Shown: positions 1 to 9,354, numbered from the stretch's first letter. The stretch is 64,000 bases of DNA from Chitinophaga pinensis (GCF_007896845.1 NZ_VOHS01000001.1:310001-374000); one strand, 5' to 3'. Translations and numbers: made by a program. Notes: generated by a model not told the origin, from the letters alone.

Positions 1-164
1 TCAAGTCTGAAGGTTACCGTTTGACGATGCGGTGCCGGAAATGAAGTGATAGATACGTCAAACCAGCAACAATCAGCAGGCTGCAGTCATACATATGCAC
101 TGCCGCTTTATTAAGAGTTGTTTTAGTTTTAGATATAAGCATTGGGTTAGTTAGTATTAACGTA

Positions 165-192
165 AATCCCTGCCTTCTCCTGGGCGGGGATT
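165..192 (+). terminator. Rho-independent terminator of the gene left of the window
   Basis: AATCCC-t-GCC pairs with GGGC-g-GGGATT around a 7-base loop and is followed by a run of T (ATTTTTTTAT). It reads on the plus strand, so it should end a transcript that enters from the left edge. Confidence 0.75.
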
Positions 193-511
193 ATTTTTTT
201 ATAGCAAGTTTGAACGTGAGTGTGTAATGAGACACTTTATCCTCCTCAAACTATGCATTGTTTATTCTTTAAATAGTAGTTGTTTGTTCGCTGAATGCCT
301 AACGTTGTACTATACTTTTTAGCAAGCCTTTTGAACTATTCATCGCATTAATAATTGTCTGGCTGATAGATATACAGTATAATATTTTGTTCTTCCCAAA
401 CAACTGTTTTATCTTTTTCTTAACTCGAATTACTGCACATCCACTGCATATAAAAACAGTAAATTTGAACTTACCAATCAGTGTTCTTTGCCTTGCCTGA
501 TAATAGTCTGA

Positions 512-572
512 CTATACTCATCTTACGTTAATGCTACGTTGAAAACGTAGCATTAACGTAAGATGAGTATAG
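512..572. repeat. Perfect 29-bp inverted repeat (3-nt loop)
   Basis: Bases 512-540 are exactly complementary to 544-572 around the loop GAA. There is no T-run on either side, so it is not a standard terminator. It sits between a transcript ending on the plus strand and the 3' end of the minus-strand glycosylase gene, which fits a bidirectional terminator or mRNA 3'-end stabiliser. Confidence 0.85.
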
Positions 573-642
573 AAGAACAATGAGATAAATGCAAGATGGT
601 TATTCAAGGTGTATCACTCAATGACTAATCTGTAATTCCCGG

Positions 643-1263
643 TTAATTCGTTGGTTTCATATCCTTCCATGCCCACAGATATCTGCTTGCATAAGTCCTG
701 TAAGGCGACCATTTCTTAGAGATCTTCTGCAGCTTTTCCCGGAATGCTTTCTTATCTGTATTATCCAGTTTGTATAGTTTAATCATCGCCTGTTGCAAGC
801 CCAGATCATCTATCGCAAATACATCTTCTCTGCACAGATAAAACATCAAAAGCATCTCAACTGTCCAGCGACCTACACCTTTGATCTGTGTGAGATATCT
901 GATGACTTCCTCATCTTCCATCTGCAACAGTTTTTTATCTGTTAATTTTTCTTCCACAGTAAAGCGCGCCACATTGTGTACATAACTCACTTTTGCATTG
1001 GATAATCCGATGCTGCGAAGTGTTTCCGGTGGTGTATCAAGTATCTGTTGTGCATTGGGTTCTTTCCCTTCATACAAAGCAAGAAAGCGGGTATAGATGA
1101 CGGTGGCTACCTTTACACTTAACTGCTGACTCATAATAGATCCGATCAGCTTCAAGGCAATATTCTTCTGGACATTCAGCGCCGGCAAAGGCTCCGTCAT
1201 AATAGCCGCCAACTTCTTATCCTTACTGAGATGTACCAGATGTACTTCGGGGGATTGTCTCAT
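643..1263 (-). CDS. DNA-3-methyladenine glycosylase (HhH-GPD family)
   Basis: A base-excision repair enzyme predicted to remove alkylated bases such as 3-methyladenine from DNA. The 206-residue protein is a stand-alone HhH-GPD domain: an SQQLS-containing helix near residues 40-60, a helix-hairpin-helix with IKGVGRWT around 127-134, and the catalytic aspartate in IDDLGL (D153, with D152 beside it). It lacks the N-terminal domain of E. coli AlkA, so it resembles short bacterial 3-methyladenine glycosylases. The iron-sulfur cysteine cluster of Nth/MutY is absent. It follows the M28 peptidase gene on the same strand, but a terminator lies between, so it is probably transcribed separately. Substrate specificity is inferred from family. 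Confidence 0.85.
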   Translation of the reverse strand: MRQSPEVHLVHLSKDKKLAAIMTEPLPALNVQKNIALKLIGSIMSQQLSVKVATVIYTRFLALYEGKEPNAQQILDTPPETLRSIGLSNAKVSYVHNVARFTVEEKLTDKKLLQMEDEEVIRYLTQIKGVGRWTVEMLLMFYLCREDVFAIDDLGLQQAMIKLYKLDNTDKKAFREKLQKISKKWSPYRTYASRYLWAWKDMKPTN

Positions 1264-1281
1264 AAAATCGGTTTAAAGAAA

Positions 1282-1330
1282 AATGCTCCTGATAAAGCAA
1301 TGTATTAAATTTTGCTTCATCAGGAGCATT
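1282..1330 (-). terminator. Terminator after the M28 peptidase gene
   Basis: A long imperfect hairpin (AATGCTCCTGAT ... ATCAGGAGCATT with an inner AAGCAA/TTGCTT stem) is followed on the minus strand by TTTTTCTTT. It sits between the stop of the peptidase gene and the start of the glycosylase gene. Confidence 0.75.
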
Positions 1331-1355
1331 CTCCCTGCGGTTCTTTTGGAACTAT

Positions 1356-2342
1356 TTAGTACCCGAAAGGTTGCTTGTATAAAACTTCGAGGATCGTCTG
1401 ACCAACTACCTGTAATGTACGTTTGTCAATCACTGTCATGTTATCATTGGACGTATGCCAGTGCGGAACAAAGTTACCGTTCTGTTGCAGCGCAATGATA
1501 TCAAAAGTGGGAATATTCGCCATTGTATTCACGTATACGTGATCGTCAGTGATGCTGGTTCCGATATTCTCATAACGGAAGTAATCGGAGTATCCCAGAC
1601 GGTTAGCTACATCCCAGAACATTTTCATCGGACCATAAGCATACTGTTGTGAACCGCCTTCCATAAAGAACTGAGAAGCACGGCCACCCACCATATCCAG
1701 GAGGATACCGTAATTGGCTTTGTAGCCATTTACGTGTGGATTTTTAGCCCAATACTGTGTACCCAGACAATAGCTGTTTTCCTCTTCACTGATACCATAA
1801 TCTTCCACATCAGTCAACAGAATATCAACACCTGCTTTCGGTTTATCTGCATGCAGTTGGCGGGCTACTTCAATCAGCACACCTACACCGCTGGCGCCAT
1901 CGTCAGCACCATCCAGTTGCTTGTTTCTGTCAAAGGCATCCTGATCAGCATGTGGACGCGTATCCCAGTGGGAGAGCAGCAATACACGCTGCGCAGCGGC
2001 CGGATTGAAGCTCGCGATGATATTGATACAAGGTAATGATACGTTTTTAGGACCTTTTACAGTCGTACGCTGTATATATACAGTATCCGCAAGTGGCTTC
2101 AGTTGCGCGATCAGCCAATCAGCACATTTTTGCTGTGCCGGAGTGTTGGGAATACGCGGACCGAAGCTTACCTGTTTTGCAGTATAAGCATAAGCACTGT
2201 CTGTCTGAAACACCGGCACATTCACATTTTGAATGGTTGCCGCTGGTGTGCCGGATGCTTCCGGCTGATTGGTTTTTGTCGGTTGCTGACAGGCGCTCAT
2301 GCACAAGGCTACACCTGCTGCAAAACTTAGTATTTTGTACAT
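1356..2342 (-). CDS. M28-family zinc peptidase lipoprotein (glutaminyl-cyclase-like)
   Basis: A secreted zinc aminopeptidase or glutaminyl-cyclase-like protein. The chosen start gives a canonical lipoprotein signal peptide ending in the lipobox MSAC; an in-frame ATG eight codons upstream (2366) would only lengthen the n-region. Counted from that upstream ATG, metal-binding motifs of the M28 fold are present: SHWDTR (H133), GADDGASG (D155/D156), TDVEDYG, LLDMVGG (D224) and PHWHTS near the C-terminus. The length suits a single catalytic domain. Spacing to cysS upstream on the same strand is about 30 bases, so the two may be cotranscribed. Whether it acts as an aminopeptidase or a cyclase cannot be decided from motifs alone. 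Confidence 0.85.
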   Translation of the reverse strand: MYKILSFAAGVALCMSACQQPTKTNQPEASGTPAATIQNVNVPVFQTDSAYAYTAKQVSFGPRIPNTPAQQKCADWLIAQLKPLADTVYIQRTTVKGPKNVSLPCINIIASFNPAAAQRVLLLSHWDTRPHADQDAFDRNKQLDGADDGASGVGVLIEVARQLHADKPKAGVDILLTDVEDYGISEEENSYCLGTQYWAKNPHVNGYKANYGILLDMVGGRASQFFMEGGSQQYAYGPMKMFWDVANRLGYSDYFRYENIGTSITDDHVYVNTMANIPTFDIIALQQNGNFVPHWHTSNDNMTVIDKRTLQVVGQTILEVLYKQPFGY

Positions 2343-2372
2343 ATTAACAAATGGCTGTTTGATCATGACGGC

Positions 2373-3872
2373 TTACTGTATGCTGTAGGTCATACTACCA
2401 TCTTTCTCGTCTTTCAATTGTATACCTACCGCTAATAACTGGTTGCGGATCTTGTCGGATGCTGCGTAGTCTTTACGGCCTTTCGCTTCCTTACGCATTT
2501 CCATCAGCAGCTGAATAACGCCATCCAGTTTGCTGTTGTCATTGCTAAGTGTTTCCGGCTGCAGCCCAAGAATATCGATCAGGAAGTTCTGCCAGGTCTT
2601 TTGCAGGAGCTGGAAGGTATCTTCACTGAGTTCATGCATTTTTACCTGTCCACCCTTGATAGAGTTGATGACAGGAGACAGCTCGAACAGGTTGGCCAGT
2701 ACTTTGGCCGTGTTGAAGTCATCATTGATGAATTCCTGGCATTCCAGACACCATTGACGTACCTGTTTGTCCAGTTCTTCATTGATCGGCTGTACATCGG
2801 CTGTATAACTCAGTTTCTGCAATACTTCAAATGCAGACCATAAACGCTGTAAGCCTTTCTCCGCGGCCTGTAATGCCTCATTGGAGAAGTCCAGTGTACT
2901 ACGGTAATGCGTCTGCAGAATGAAGAAACGGATCGTCATCGGACTGTAGGCTTTTTCCAGCAGGTGATGATTACCTGTGAAAAGTTCCGTCAGTTTGATC
3001 GTATTGTTATAGGCCTTACCCATTTTACGGCCGTTAATGGTGATCATGTTATTGTGCATCCAGTAACGGGCCATCAGTTCACCATGGGCAACTTCACTCT
3101 GCGCGATCTCACATTCGTGATGTGGGAACTGCAGGTCCATACCACCACCGTGAATATCGAACTGTTTACCCAGATATTTACTGCTCATCGCAGAACACTC
3201 GATGTGCCATCCGGGGAAACCTTCTCCCCATGGACTTGGCCAGCGCATGATGTGCTCAGGCGGCGCATTTTTCCAGAGGGCAAAGTCTACATTATTGTTC
3301 TTTTCTTCCTGACCTTCCAGCTCACGGTTGGAGCTTTCCAGCATATCTTCCAGTACACGACCGCTCAGAATACCGTAATCATGCGATTCTGCGTATTTCT
3401 TTACGTCAAAGTATACAGAACCATTGCTTTCATAAGCATACCCTTTCTCAATGATCGTTTTGATCATCTCAATCTGCTCGACGATGTGACCGGTTGCAGT
3501 AGGTTCAATGCTTGGCTCCAGACAGTTAAACCGCAGGAAAGCCCAGTGAAAGAGGTTTGTATATTTCTGTACCAGTTCCATTGGCTCCAGCTTTTCCAGC
3601 TGAGCGCGTTTGGCAATTTTATCTTCAGCTTCACGGCCCTCTTCTTCGAAGTGACCTGCGTCTGTGATGTTCCTTACATAGCGGACTTTGTATCCCAGAA
3701 ACTGTAGATATCTGTATACAACGTCAAACGTGATATAAGGGCGGGCATGGCCCAGGTGCGACTCTCCTGAAACGGTAGGGCCGCATACATACATACCAAC
3801 ATGTCCGGGATAGAGAGATGTGAATACTTCCTTTTGCCGATGTAGCGAATTGTATATTTTAAGCTCAGACAT
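2373..3872 (-). CDS. cysS: Cysteine--tRNA ligase
   Basis: Class I aminoacyl-tRNA synthetase that charges tRNA-Cys in the cytoplasm. The 499-residue protein has the zinc ligands C30, C226, H251 and E255 (CSAMS and HHECE), the HIGH-like motif HLGHARPY at 39-46, and the second signature as KMGKA at 283-287 rather than KMSKS. The C-terminal helical DALR-type region is present. Length is close to the bacterial norm. A TATCTTTG box at 3922-3929 on the minus strand lies about 50 bases upstream of the ATG and is a plausible -7 element. It is the first gene of a short minus-strand group with the M28 peptidase. Confidence 0.97.
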   Translation of the reverse strand: MSELKIYNSLHRQKEVFTSLYPGHVGMYVCGPTVSGESHLGHARPYITFDVVYRYLQFLGYKVRYVRNITDAGHFEEEGREAEDKIAKRAQLEKLEPMELVQKYTNLFHWAFLRFNCLEPSIEPTATGHIVEQIEMIKTIIEKGYAYESNGSVYFDVKKYAESHDYGILSGRVLEDMLESSNRELEGQEEKNNNVDFALWKNAPPEHIMRWPSPWGEGFPGWHIECSAMSSKYLGKQFDIHGGGMDLQFPHHECEIAQSEVAHGELMARYWMHNNMITINGRKMGKAYNNTIKLTELFTGNHHLLEKAYSPMTIRFFILQTHYRSTLDFSNEALQAAEKGLQRLWSAFEVLQKLSYTADVQPINEELDKQVRQWCLECQEFINDDFNTAKVLANLFELSPVINSIKGGQVKMHELSEDTFQLLQKTWQNFLIDILGLQPETLSNDNSKLDGVIQLLMEMRKEAKGRKDYAASDKIRNQLLAVGIQLKDEKDGSMTYSIQ

Positions 3873-3950
3873 ATCAGATATTTTCAGCGAGTGTAAGCTA
3901 CACTTAGTTTTGTTAGGATTGCAAAGATAATTATTGTTTCGTGAGTGACA

Positions 3951-5066
3951 TTACCGTCTGGCACTAACATTGGCTATCACAGGGTAGTGATCGGACAGGG
4001 TAGAGTTTATTTTCCTGAATGAATTGATTTTGAATGACTTGTCTGCAAATATATAATCAATCCGCAGGGTAGGAGCCAGTCCGGCGTAAGTCCGGCCGAT
4101 ACCACTGCCCTTTCTTAGAAACGCATCCTGCAGATCGCCCCGGATGGTAAAATAAGTATATGATGCCGGTGTATCATTAAAGTCTCCGCATACAATCACG
4201 GGATATGGACAGGTACTGATAAATGCCGATACAATATCAGCCTGTTTACTGCGATCCACATACGCATCACGCATTTTCTGGACAATATTGCGTGTAGCCA
4301 CCAGACCGGTATCCTCCTGTTTTTTTATCTTTTCAATAGAGCGGTAATCCCTTTCATTAAAGCGATAAGAAGCGAGGTGCATATTGATGATGCGGATCGT
4401 ATCGCCGTTCTTCACAATATCAGCATAAATCAGGCTCTCACTCCGCGGGCCGTAAGACATTTTCAGTTTGTCTGACTTGATGATCGGATAGCGGGAGTAG
4501 ATGATCGACCCCCAGTGCTGCATACCATCCCTGTTGAAATCACTTGAAAAGAAGCGATATGGGAGTTTCATCTCCCGGGAAATATCCTCTCTGTTATTGA
4601 AATCGTTTTTCTTTTCTGAGGTATAGAAGTCCTGCAGACAGACTACATCCAGTTCCTGCTTTTTTATCAGAGCAAACATCGCTTCCCTGTTGTATTTGCT
4701 GTCTTTCTCACGGTAAAGCCCGAACTGAGCAACATTATAGCTCATAATAGTCAGACTGCCGGGAGGATTGGCAAACTGTTTTCCGGAAGAAGGATAGTTG
4801 AACGCGATAAAAGCAGAAATGGATTTCCAGCCTATTACGACCGGCAACATAGGCAGCAGACAATATTTAAAATCAAACAGCAGCCAGCAGATAAAGAATA
4901 GCACCAGCACCAGCAACAGCAAGGGGAAGAGTAACGTAATGAAACTGATAGGCCACCATCGTTCCGGCGAAACGTACGGTGCCAGGCAGGCTACTATAAA
5001 CAGAAGCACTACAATGGTGTTCACCGTTAAAAAGAATCCTTTTGTGAATAACCTCAGAAATCTCAA
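3951..5066 (-). CDS. Membrane-anchored endonuclease/exonuclease/phosphatase family protein (copy 1)
   Basis: An EEP-fold hydrolase (DNase I / sphingomyelinase / inositol phosphatase superfamily) tethered to the membrane. Residues 1-95 form about three transmembrane helices; the catalytic domain follows. Visible motifs are SYNVAQFG (N111), CLQDFYT (D146, where the family usually has a magnesium-binding Glu), NMHLAS (H230), GDFNDTP (D295, N297), RIDYIF (D337) and SDHYP (D359, H360). It is one of two tandem paralogues, 48 bases downstream of copy 2 on the same strand, so probably cotranscribed. The substrate is unknown. The catalytic set is complete apart from the conservative Glu-to-Asp change. 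Confidence 0.85.
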   Translation of the reverse strand: MRFLRLFTKGFFLTVNTIVVLLFIVACLAPYVSPERWWPISFITLLFPLLLLVLVLFFICWLLFDFKYCLLPMLPVVIGWKSISAFIAFNYPSSGKQFANPPGSLTIMSYNVAQFGLYREKDSKYNREAMFALIKKQELDVVCLQDFYTSEKKNDFNNREDISREMKLPYRFFSSDFNRDGMQHWGSIIYSRYPIIKSDKLKMSYGPRSESLIYADIVKNGDTIRIINMHLASYRFNERDYRSIEKIKKQEDTGLVATRNIVQKMRDAYVDRSKQADIVSAFISTCPYPVIVCGDFNDTPASYTYFTIRGDLQDAFLRKGSGIGRTYAGLAPTLRIDYIFADKSFKINSFRKINSTLSDHYPVIANVSARR

Positions 5067-5114
5067 CGCCTATCGCTTTTAGGTTAAAGATAGGAGAAAT
5101 GATGAATTCATGCA

Positions 5115-6218
5115 TTATAATGATAAGCCCGCCATGATAGGAAAATGTTGAAATCCTTTCCTGTGAAAGGTCTTATAACTTTTAACGCGTATAGGTTTTT
5201 GTGCCAGAATATAATCTATGCGTAAAGTAGGAGCCAGAAAGGACAAAGTACGGCCTATTCCGAATCCTTCTTCGAGAAATGCATCCTGCATATTTGAACT
5301 GATCGTATTGTAGGTATAGGACACGGGCGTGTCATTAAAATCTCCACACACAATCACTTTATACGGACTGGCAGCGATCAGGCCAGCCATCTTCCTCGAT
5401 TGTGCGGCTCTTTTATGAATCGTATGTTTCATTTTAGAGGCCAGATTCCGTACGCCTGAAAAAGTGCCTTGTCCTCGTTCCAATAGGTCATAATCGTTGC
5501 CTCTGAACATATAAGATTGCAATTGTGCGGTCAGCACACGAATGGTATCGCCCTGCACCAGAATATCTGATTGCAGAAAGCTGCTACCGCTGCCTGCGGA
5601 GCTATATCCACAGGGTATTTTACTGCTTCTGACAATAGGAAAGCGTGAGAATAGTATAATGCCATAATGCCAGTAATTCCAATGGCTCATATCACAGGTG
5701 AAAAAGTGATAGGGATACTGCAGTGTACGGGCAATGGAATCAATATGGTTGGTGAAGAAAGGCCCTTCGTTGGTATAGAATTCCTGCATACATAGAATGT
5801 CCGGTGAGGCATCCCGTAGCATATCGTAAATGGAGCCCTGTAACACAGAATCTTCCCTGTAATCATTCAGGCCCATATTACTGGTATTGAAGGTCATGAT
5901 GGTAAATCGCCTGTCCGGCCGGTAGGTGGTATCCTGTGAGGAGATCACATTGATGCCAATACTGGAGAACAGGGCATGCAGAGATAAGATAAAACCCGCG
6001 AGGGATATCCACAGATATCTTCTTTTCCAGAAAAGCCACAATATGATAAAAGCGAAATTGATACCCCAGCAGATGAGGAAAGTCAGACCGGCAAAACCGC
6101 TGAGCCAGAACTGTTGTGGATTCAGGTAAGGCAGCCAGGCGGAAAGAATAAGACTAACGGCGATCAACACATTGCATAGCAATAGGAATCGGGGTAAAAA
6201 TTTAGCTACAAACAGCAC
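5115..6218 (-). CDS. Membrane-anchored EEP-fold protein (copy 2, partly degenerate active site)
   Basis: Paralogue of the next gene downstream, with the same plan: three N-terminal transmembrane helices (residues 8-95) and an EEP domain. Motifs retained are N111, CMQEFYT (E146), GDFNDTP (292-298) and RIDYIL (333-338). Two conserved catalytic positions are changed relative to copy 1: the histidine of NxHL is Q233 (TAQLQS), and SDHxP reads FQHFP (Q357, H358). The protein may therefore be catalytically weak or act as a partner of copy 1. It is the first gene of the two-gene unit; a terminator at 6269-6290 separates it from the rhomboid genes upstream. Confidence 0.8.
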   Translation of the reverse strand: MLFVAKFLPRFLLLCNVLIAVSLILSAWLPYLNPQQFWLSGFAGLTFLICWGINFAFIILWLFWKRRYLWISLAGFILSLHALFSSIGINVISSQDTTYRPDRRFTIMTFNTSNMGLNDYREDSVLQGSIYDMLRDASPDILCMQEFYTNEGPFFTNHIDSIARTLQYPYHFFTCDMSHWNYWHYGIILFSRFPIVRSSKIPCGYSSAGSGSSFLQSDILVQGDTIRVLTAQLQSYMFRGNDYDLLERGQGTFSGVRNLASKMKHTIHKRAAQSRKMAGLIAASPYKVIVCGDFNDTPVSYTYNTISSNMQDAFLEEGFGIGRTLSFLAPTLRIDYILAQKPIRVKSYKTFHRKGFQHFPIMAGLSL

Positions 6219-6268
6219 GACATAGGGGTTTTACTAAAAATAGGGATAAAAAAGGGAAATCAAAAGAA

Positions 6269-6290
6269 AAGCCCTCCGTGGGGAGGGCTT
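6269..6290 (-). terminator. Terminator after the rhomboid-like pair
   Basis: AAGCCCTC-cgtg-GGGAGGGCTT forms a 9-bp stem. On the minus strand it is followed by TTTTCTTTTG. It lies just downstream of the stop codon of the second rhomboid-like gene. Confidence 0.85.
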
Positions 6291-6312
6291 AATATATTGC
6301 GCGTTACCATCT

Positions 6313-7065
6313 TTACTTTACCACGTGCAGGTGAGATTTCGGATGGAACAGGTGTGTGATCTTAAAGATAAATTTATTGAATCCGAGTCCGAGGTCATTT
6401 CCTTTCTTCCATTGCTGCATGTAGATAAGTCCTGTGAGTCCGCCACCGATCAGCGCCGGTAAAATGGTAATATCCTGACTGTTCATCACATGGCTGCCAA
6501 CATTCACGATCAGGAAGATCACGGTTATGATCCAGAAGGGAATAGGCAGATTGGGGAGTAATCTGTAGTTGGGCGCAACGACAGTCGCACCGATTGCCAA
6601 TGCCATAACAGAAGCAGAGGCGCCTGTCATCATTGCAGCAGGCTGTAATGCATGAAAGGAGGGGATCAGCTGCATACCGAGCAGGTAGCAAACTGCACCA
6701 ACTATACCACTTAACAGATACAGCGGCAGGATACGCTGGCGTCCGGCATGATTCTGCAGCATGGTACCAAAGCAGGCCAGCCAGATCATGTTACTGGTAA
6801 TCATCCAGAAACTGTTATGGGTGAACATTGTTGTGAACAATGTCCACGGATTTTTCAGCAGTCCGTCGATAGTGGAAGGCAGCAGTACATGCGACAGTAC
6901 ATCTCCTTTGAATCTGGCCGGAGGGTTACCTTCAATACCATAGACGATTTCTGTAAAAAACAGCAGCATGAATACGGTGATGTTGACAAGCAACAGCTGT
7001 GTGACCATATTCTTTTCTTCTCCAAGGGATAATGGAGTTTCGGATCTTTCCTCGACGTACATCAT
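6313..7065 (-). CDS. Rhomboid-family membrane protein lacking the catalytic histidine
   Basis: A polytopic membrane protein of 250 residues with the rhomboid fold. It keeps the L1-loop region (FTHNSFWMITSN), and the serine motif is TGASAS (S150). At the position of the catalytic dyad histidine, where the neighbouring paralogue has HFAHLGG, this protein reads PALIGG (L205-I206), so the His is missing. It is therefore probably a pseudoprotease comparable in concept to iRhoms, or a very divergent rhomboid. It lies 18 bases downstream of the intact rhomboid gene on the same strand, so the two are likely cotranslated and may work as a pair. An overlapping second start is not apparent. Confidence 0.8.
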   Translation of the reverse strand: MMYVEERSETPLSLGEEKNMVTQLLLVNITVFMLLFFTEIVYGIEGNPPARFKGDVLSHVLLPSTIDGLLKNPWTLFTTMFTHNSFWMITSNMIWLACFGTMLQNHAGRQRILPLYLLSGIVGAVCYLLGMQLIPSFHALQPAAMMTGASASVMALAIGATVVAPNYRLLPNLPIPFWIITVIFLIVNVGSHVMNSQDITILPALIGGGLTGLIYMQQWKKGNDLGLGFNKFIFKITHLFHPKSHLHVVK

Positions 7066-7083
7066 GTCACAATATCTTTAATG

Positions 7084-7917
7084 TTAATAAAAATGACTAC
7101 GGTTCTTTCTGTTCCAGATCTTCAGGAGAATATAACTGAAGATGACGCCTCCAAGGTGGGCAAAGTGTGCAACGTTATCACCAGCTGAGTTTTGGATACC
7201 TGAAAACAGTTCCATCAGGATGATGATACCGATGAAGTATTTCGCCTTCAGCGGGAACAGGAAGTAAAGGTAAATGAGATTATTCGGAAACAGGTAGCCA
7301 AATGCGAACAGCAGTCCGAATACGGCGCCGGAAGCACCCAGTGTAGCCCCATTAGGGTATACCCGTGCAAAATCGTTGATGAAGACTTTTGCGGCGGCAA
7401 TTACATTCGGGTTATCAGGTGCTGCATTAAATGCCGTTCTGATACCTTCCGCTCTGAAGTTGCCGGCATCCAGATCGAAGCGGTTGTCCAGTATTCTGAA
7501 GTTGTCCAGTGTTGGATTGCTCAGGAATTGATGGGCATCATGGGCCAGCCGTACGTTCTCGTAGGTCAATACACCCATGTGGCAGAGTGCAGCTCCAAGA
7601 CCGCACACCATATAGAATATCAGGAAACGTTTAGGCCCCCAGATATTTTCAAGGGTGGCGCCAAACATCCACAGTGTAAACATGTTTGTGAACAGGTGAC
7701 CGAAGGAGCCATGCATGAAGAGGTGTGTCACCAGCTGATGTGGCTTGAAAAGACTGGATCCCCAGTAATGCAGGGCGAAAGTATCTTCAATGAATCCCGG
7801 ATTTTCAAAAAACCTTTCCAGGGAATTCTGTGCAAGGAATACCAAAACATTGATGATCAATAGGTTTTTGATCACCGTAGGAAGTATTTCAAATCTGCCG
7901 GGCCTGAACTCGCTCAT
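7084..7917 (-). CDS. Rhomboid family intramembrane serine protease
   Basis: An intramembrane protease that cleaves transmembrane substrates. The 277-residue protein has six or more hydrophobic helices, the catalytic serine in GASGAVFG (S196) and the catalytic histidine in AHFAHLGG (H254). A 60-residue hydrophilic insertion at about 120-185 separates early helices from the catalytic serine, which is longer than in GlpG. The second gene of the pair encodes a homologue without the histidine. It follows rlmD by 13 bases on the same strand, so rlmD and both rhomboids may form one operon. The substrate is unknown. Confidence 0.9.
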   Translation of the reverse strand: MSEFRPGRFEILPTVIKNLLIINVLVFLAQNSLERFFENPGFIEDTFALHYWGSSLFKPHQLVTHLFMHGSFGHLFTNMFTLWMFGATLENIWGPKRFLIFYMVCGLGAALCHMGVLTYENVRLAHDAHQFLSNPTLDNFRILDNRFDLDAGNFRAEGIRTAFNAAPDNPNVIAAAKVFINDFARVYPNGATLGASGAVFGLLFAFGYLFPNNLIYLYFLFPLKAKYFIGIIILMELFSGIQNSAGDNVAHFAHLGGVIFSYILLKIWNRKNRSHFY

Positions 7918-7930
7918 TTCTACCTATTCT

Positions 7931-9349
7931 TTAATGATTAATTCTTTTCTCTAATAATACCACATTCTCGATATGGTGCGTGTGTGGGAACATATCCACC
8001 GGTTGTATCTTTTTCACGCTATACATCACATCCAGCAGCGCCAGGTCTCTTGCCTGAGTCGCAGGGTTACAGCTTACATAAACTATGCGGGGAGCAGCGA
8101 TTTCGAGCAGCTTGTTCACCAGTTTCTCGTGCATACCAGCCCTCGGCGGGTCGGTGATAACTACGTCAGGTTGTCCGTGCTGTGCAAAGAAAGCATCATT
8201 GCAGATGTCCACTACATCTCCGGCATAGAACTGGGCATTATTCACATTGTTGCGGGCTGCATTTTCGATCGCATCGTCAATTGCCTCTTTGATCAGCTCA
8301 ATGCCCACAACCTTGCCTGCCTGCCGGGATACAAAAATACCAATACTGCCAGTACCACAATATAGGTCATAAACAATTTCTGTTCCTGTTAATCCTGCAA
8401 AATCCCGGGTTACCTGATAGAGGGCTTCCCCCTGATAGGTATTCGTCTGGAAAAATGACTTCGGACCGATCTTAAAGGTGAAATCTTCCAGTTTTTCTTC
8501 GACATAGCCTTTTCCAAAATAGGTTTTGGGCTCCAGGTCGAAGATCGTATCGTTCAGTTTCGGGTTGATGGTGTACAATACGGACGTAATGCCGGGTACG
8601 GTCGCGAGGAGGTGGTCCAGCAGGGCTTCCCTGTCCTTTTTGTTCTCATGATGGATGACGAGATTGACCATTACTTCTCCGGTCGTACAGATCCTGATGA
8701 CCAGGTTACGCAGCCAGCCTTCTTTTGCACGGATGTCGTAAAAAGACAGGTTGTGCTCCAGTGCGTAGGCGCGGATGGTATTGCGGATGGCATTTACCGG
8801 TTCTGCCTGCAGGTAACAGGTGTTGATGTCCAGTACCTTGTCAAACAGTTTCGGAACGTGGAAACCGAGGGCATTTTTCCGGGGAATGTTGCCATCTTCG
8901 TCCAGTTCCAGCTCATCTGCCGGGAGATAAGCTTTATTGCTGAAAGTGAATTCAAGTTTATTACGATAGTGAGTAATGTGTCTGGAGCCCATGATCGGCT
9001 GCATCGGGGGCAGTTCCAGTTTACCAATTCGCTGAAGGTTGTCAGCCACCTGCTGTTGCTTATATTCCAGTTGCTGGTCATATGGCAACATCTGCCATTT
9101 ACAGCCTCCACAGTTACCAAAATGCTCACAGAAAGGAGTAACGCGGTTGGAAGCGTAAGAATGGAAATGGACGGCTTTACCTTCTGCCCAGTCTTTTTTG
9201 TTTTTACCGAGGCGAACGTCTACCACATCTCCGGGTACAACACCCCCTTCAATAAATACTACTTTCCCGTCGATGCGGGCCAGTGCTTTTCCCTCTGCGG
9301 CGTATGCGCTTACAGGGACTTTTTCAAGAATAACATTTTTTTTCCTCAC
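7931..9349 (-). CDS. rlmD: 23S rRNA (uracil-5-)-methyltransferase RlmD/RumA-type
   Basis: SAM-dependent methyltransferase that makes 5-methyluridine in 23S rRNA. The 472-residue protein has an N-terminal TRAM-like OB domain (residues 5-60), the [4Fe-4S] cysteines C74, C80, C83 (FGNCGGC) and C178, a methyltransferase domain with DLYCGTGSIG, a DPPRAGM motif and the catalytic cysteine in YVSCNPAT near the C-terminus. Members of this family in Bacteroidota can modify U747, U1939 or both, so the exact site is not certain. A TACCTTTG box at 9355-9362 on the minus strand lies only five bases before the ATG, which suggests a leaderless mRNA. Confidence 0.9.
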   Translation of the reverse strand: MRKKNVILEKVPVSAYAAEGKALARIDGKVVFIEGGVVPGDVVDVRLGKNKKDWAEGKAVHFHSYASNRVTPFCEHFGNCGGCKWQMLPYDQQLEYKQQQVADNLQRIGKLELPPMQPIMGSRHITHYRNKLEFTFSNKAYLPADELELDEDGNIPRKNALGFHVPKLFDKVLDINTCYLQAEPVNAIRNTIRAYALEHNLSFYDIRAKEGWLRNLVIRICTTGEVMVNLVIHHENKKDREALLDHLLATVPGITSVLYTINPKLNDTIFDLEPKTYFGKGYVEEKLEDFTFKIGPKSFFQTNTYQGEALYQVTRDFAGLTGTEIVYDLYCGTGSIGIFVSRQAGKVVGIELIKEAIDDAIENAARNNVNNAQFYAGDVVDICNDAFFAQHGQPDVVITDPPRAGMHEKLVNKLLEIAAPRIVYVSCNPATQARDLALLDVMYSVKKIQPVDMFPHTHHIENVVLLEKRINH

Positions 9350-9354
9350 GGGTG

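Larger units (their letters stand above)
1..642. other. Left-edge intergenic region
   Basis: No convincing gene lies here. The first bases probably hold the 3' end of a plus-strand gene from outside the window: one frame reads SSLKVTV and stops at 22-24, another reads twelve more codons and stops at 42-44. I cannot tell which is real. A plus-strand rho-independent terminator follows at 165-192, which supports a plus-strand gene ending here. A 29-bp perfect inverted repeat at 512-572 lies before the minus-strand glycosylase gene. The remainder is AT-rich without recognisable genes. Confidence 0.6.

Noticed and set aside
2907..3707. Long open frame (266 codons) opposite cysS
   Set aside because: Antisense to a full cysteinyl-tRNA synthetase; no recognisable protein features.
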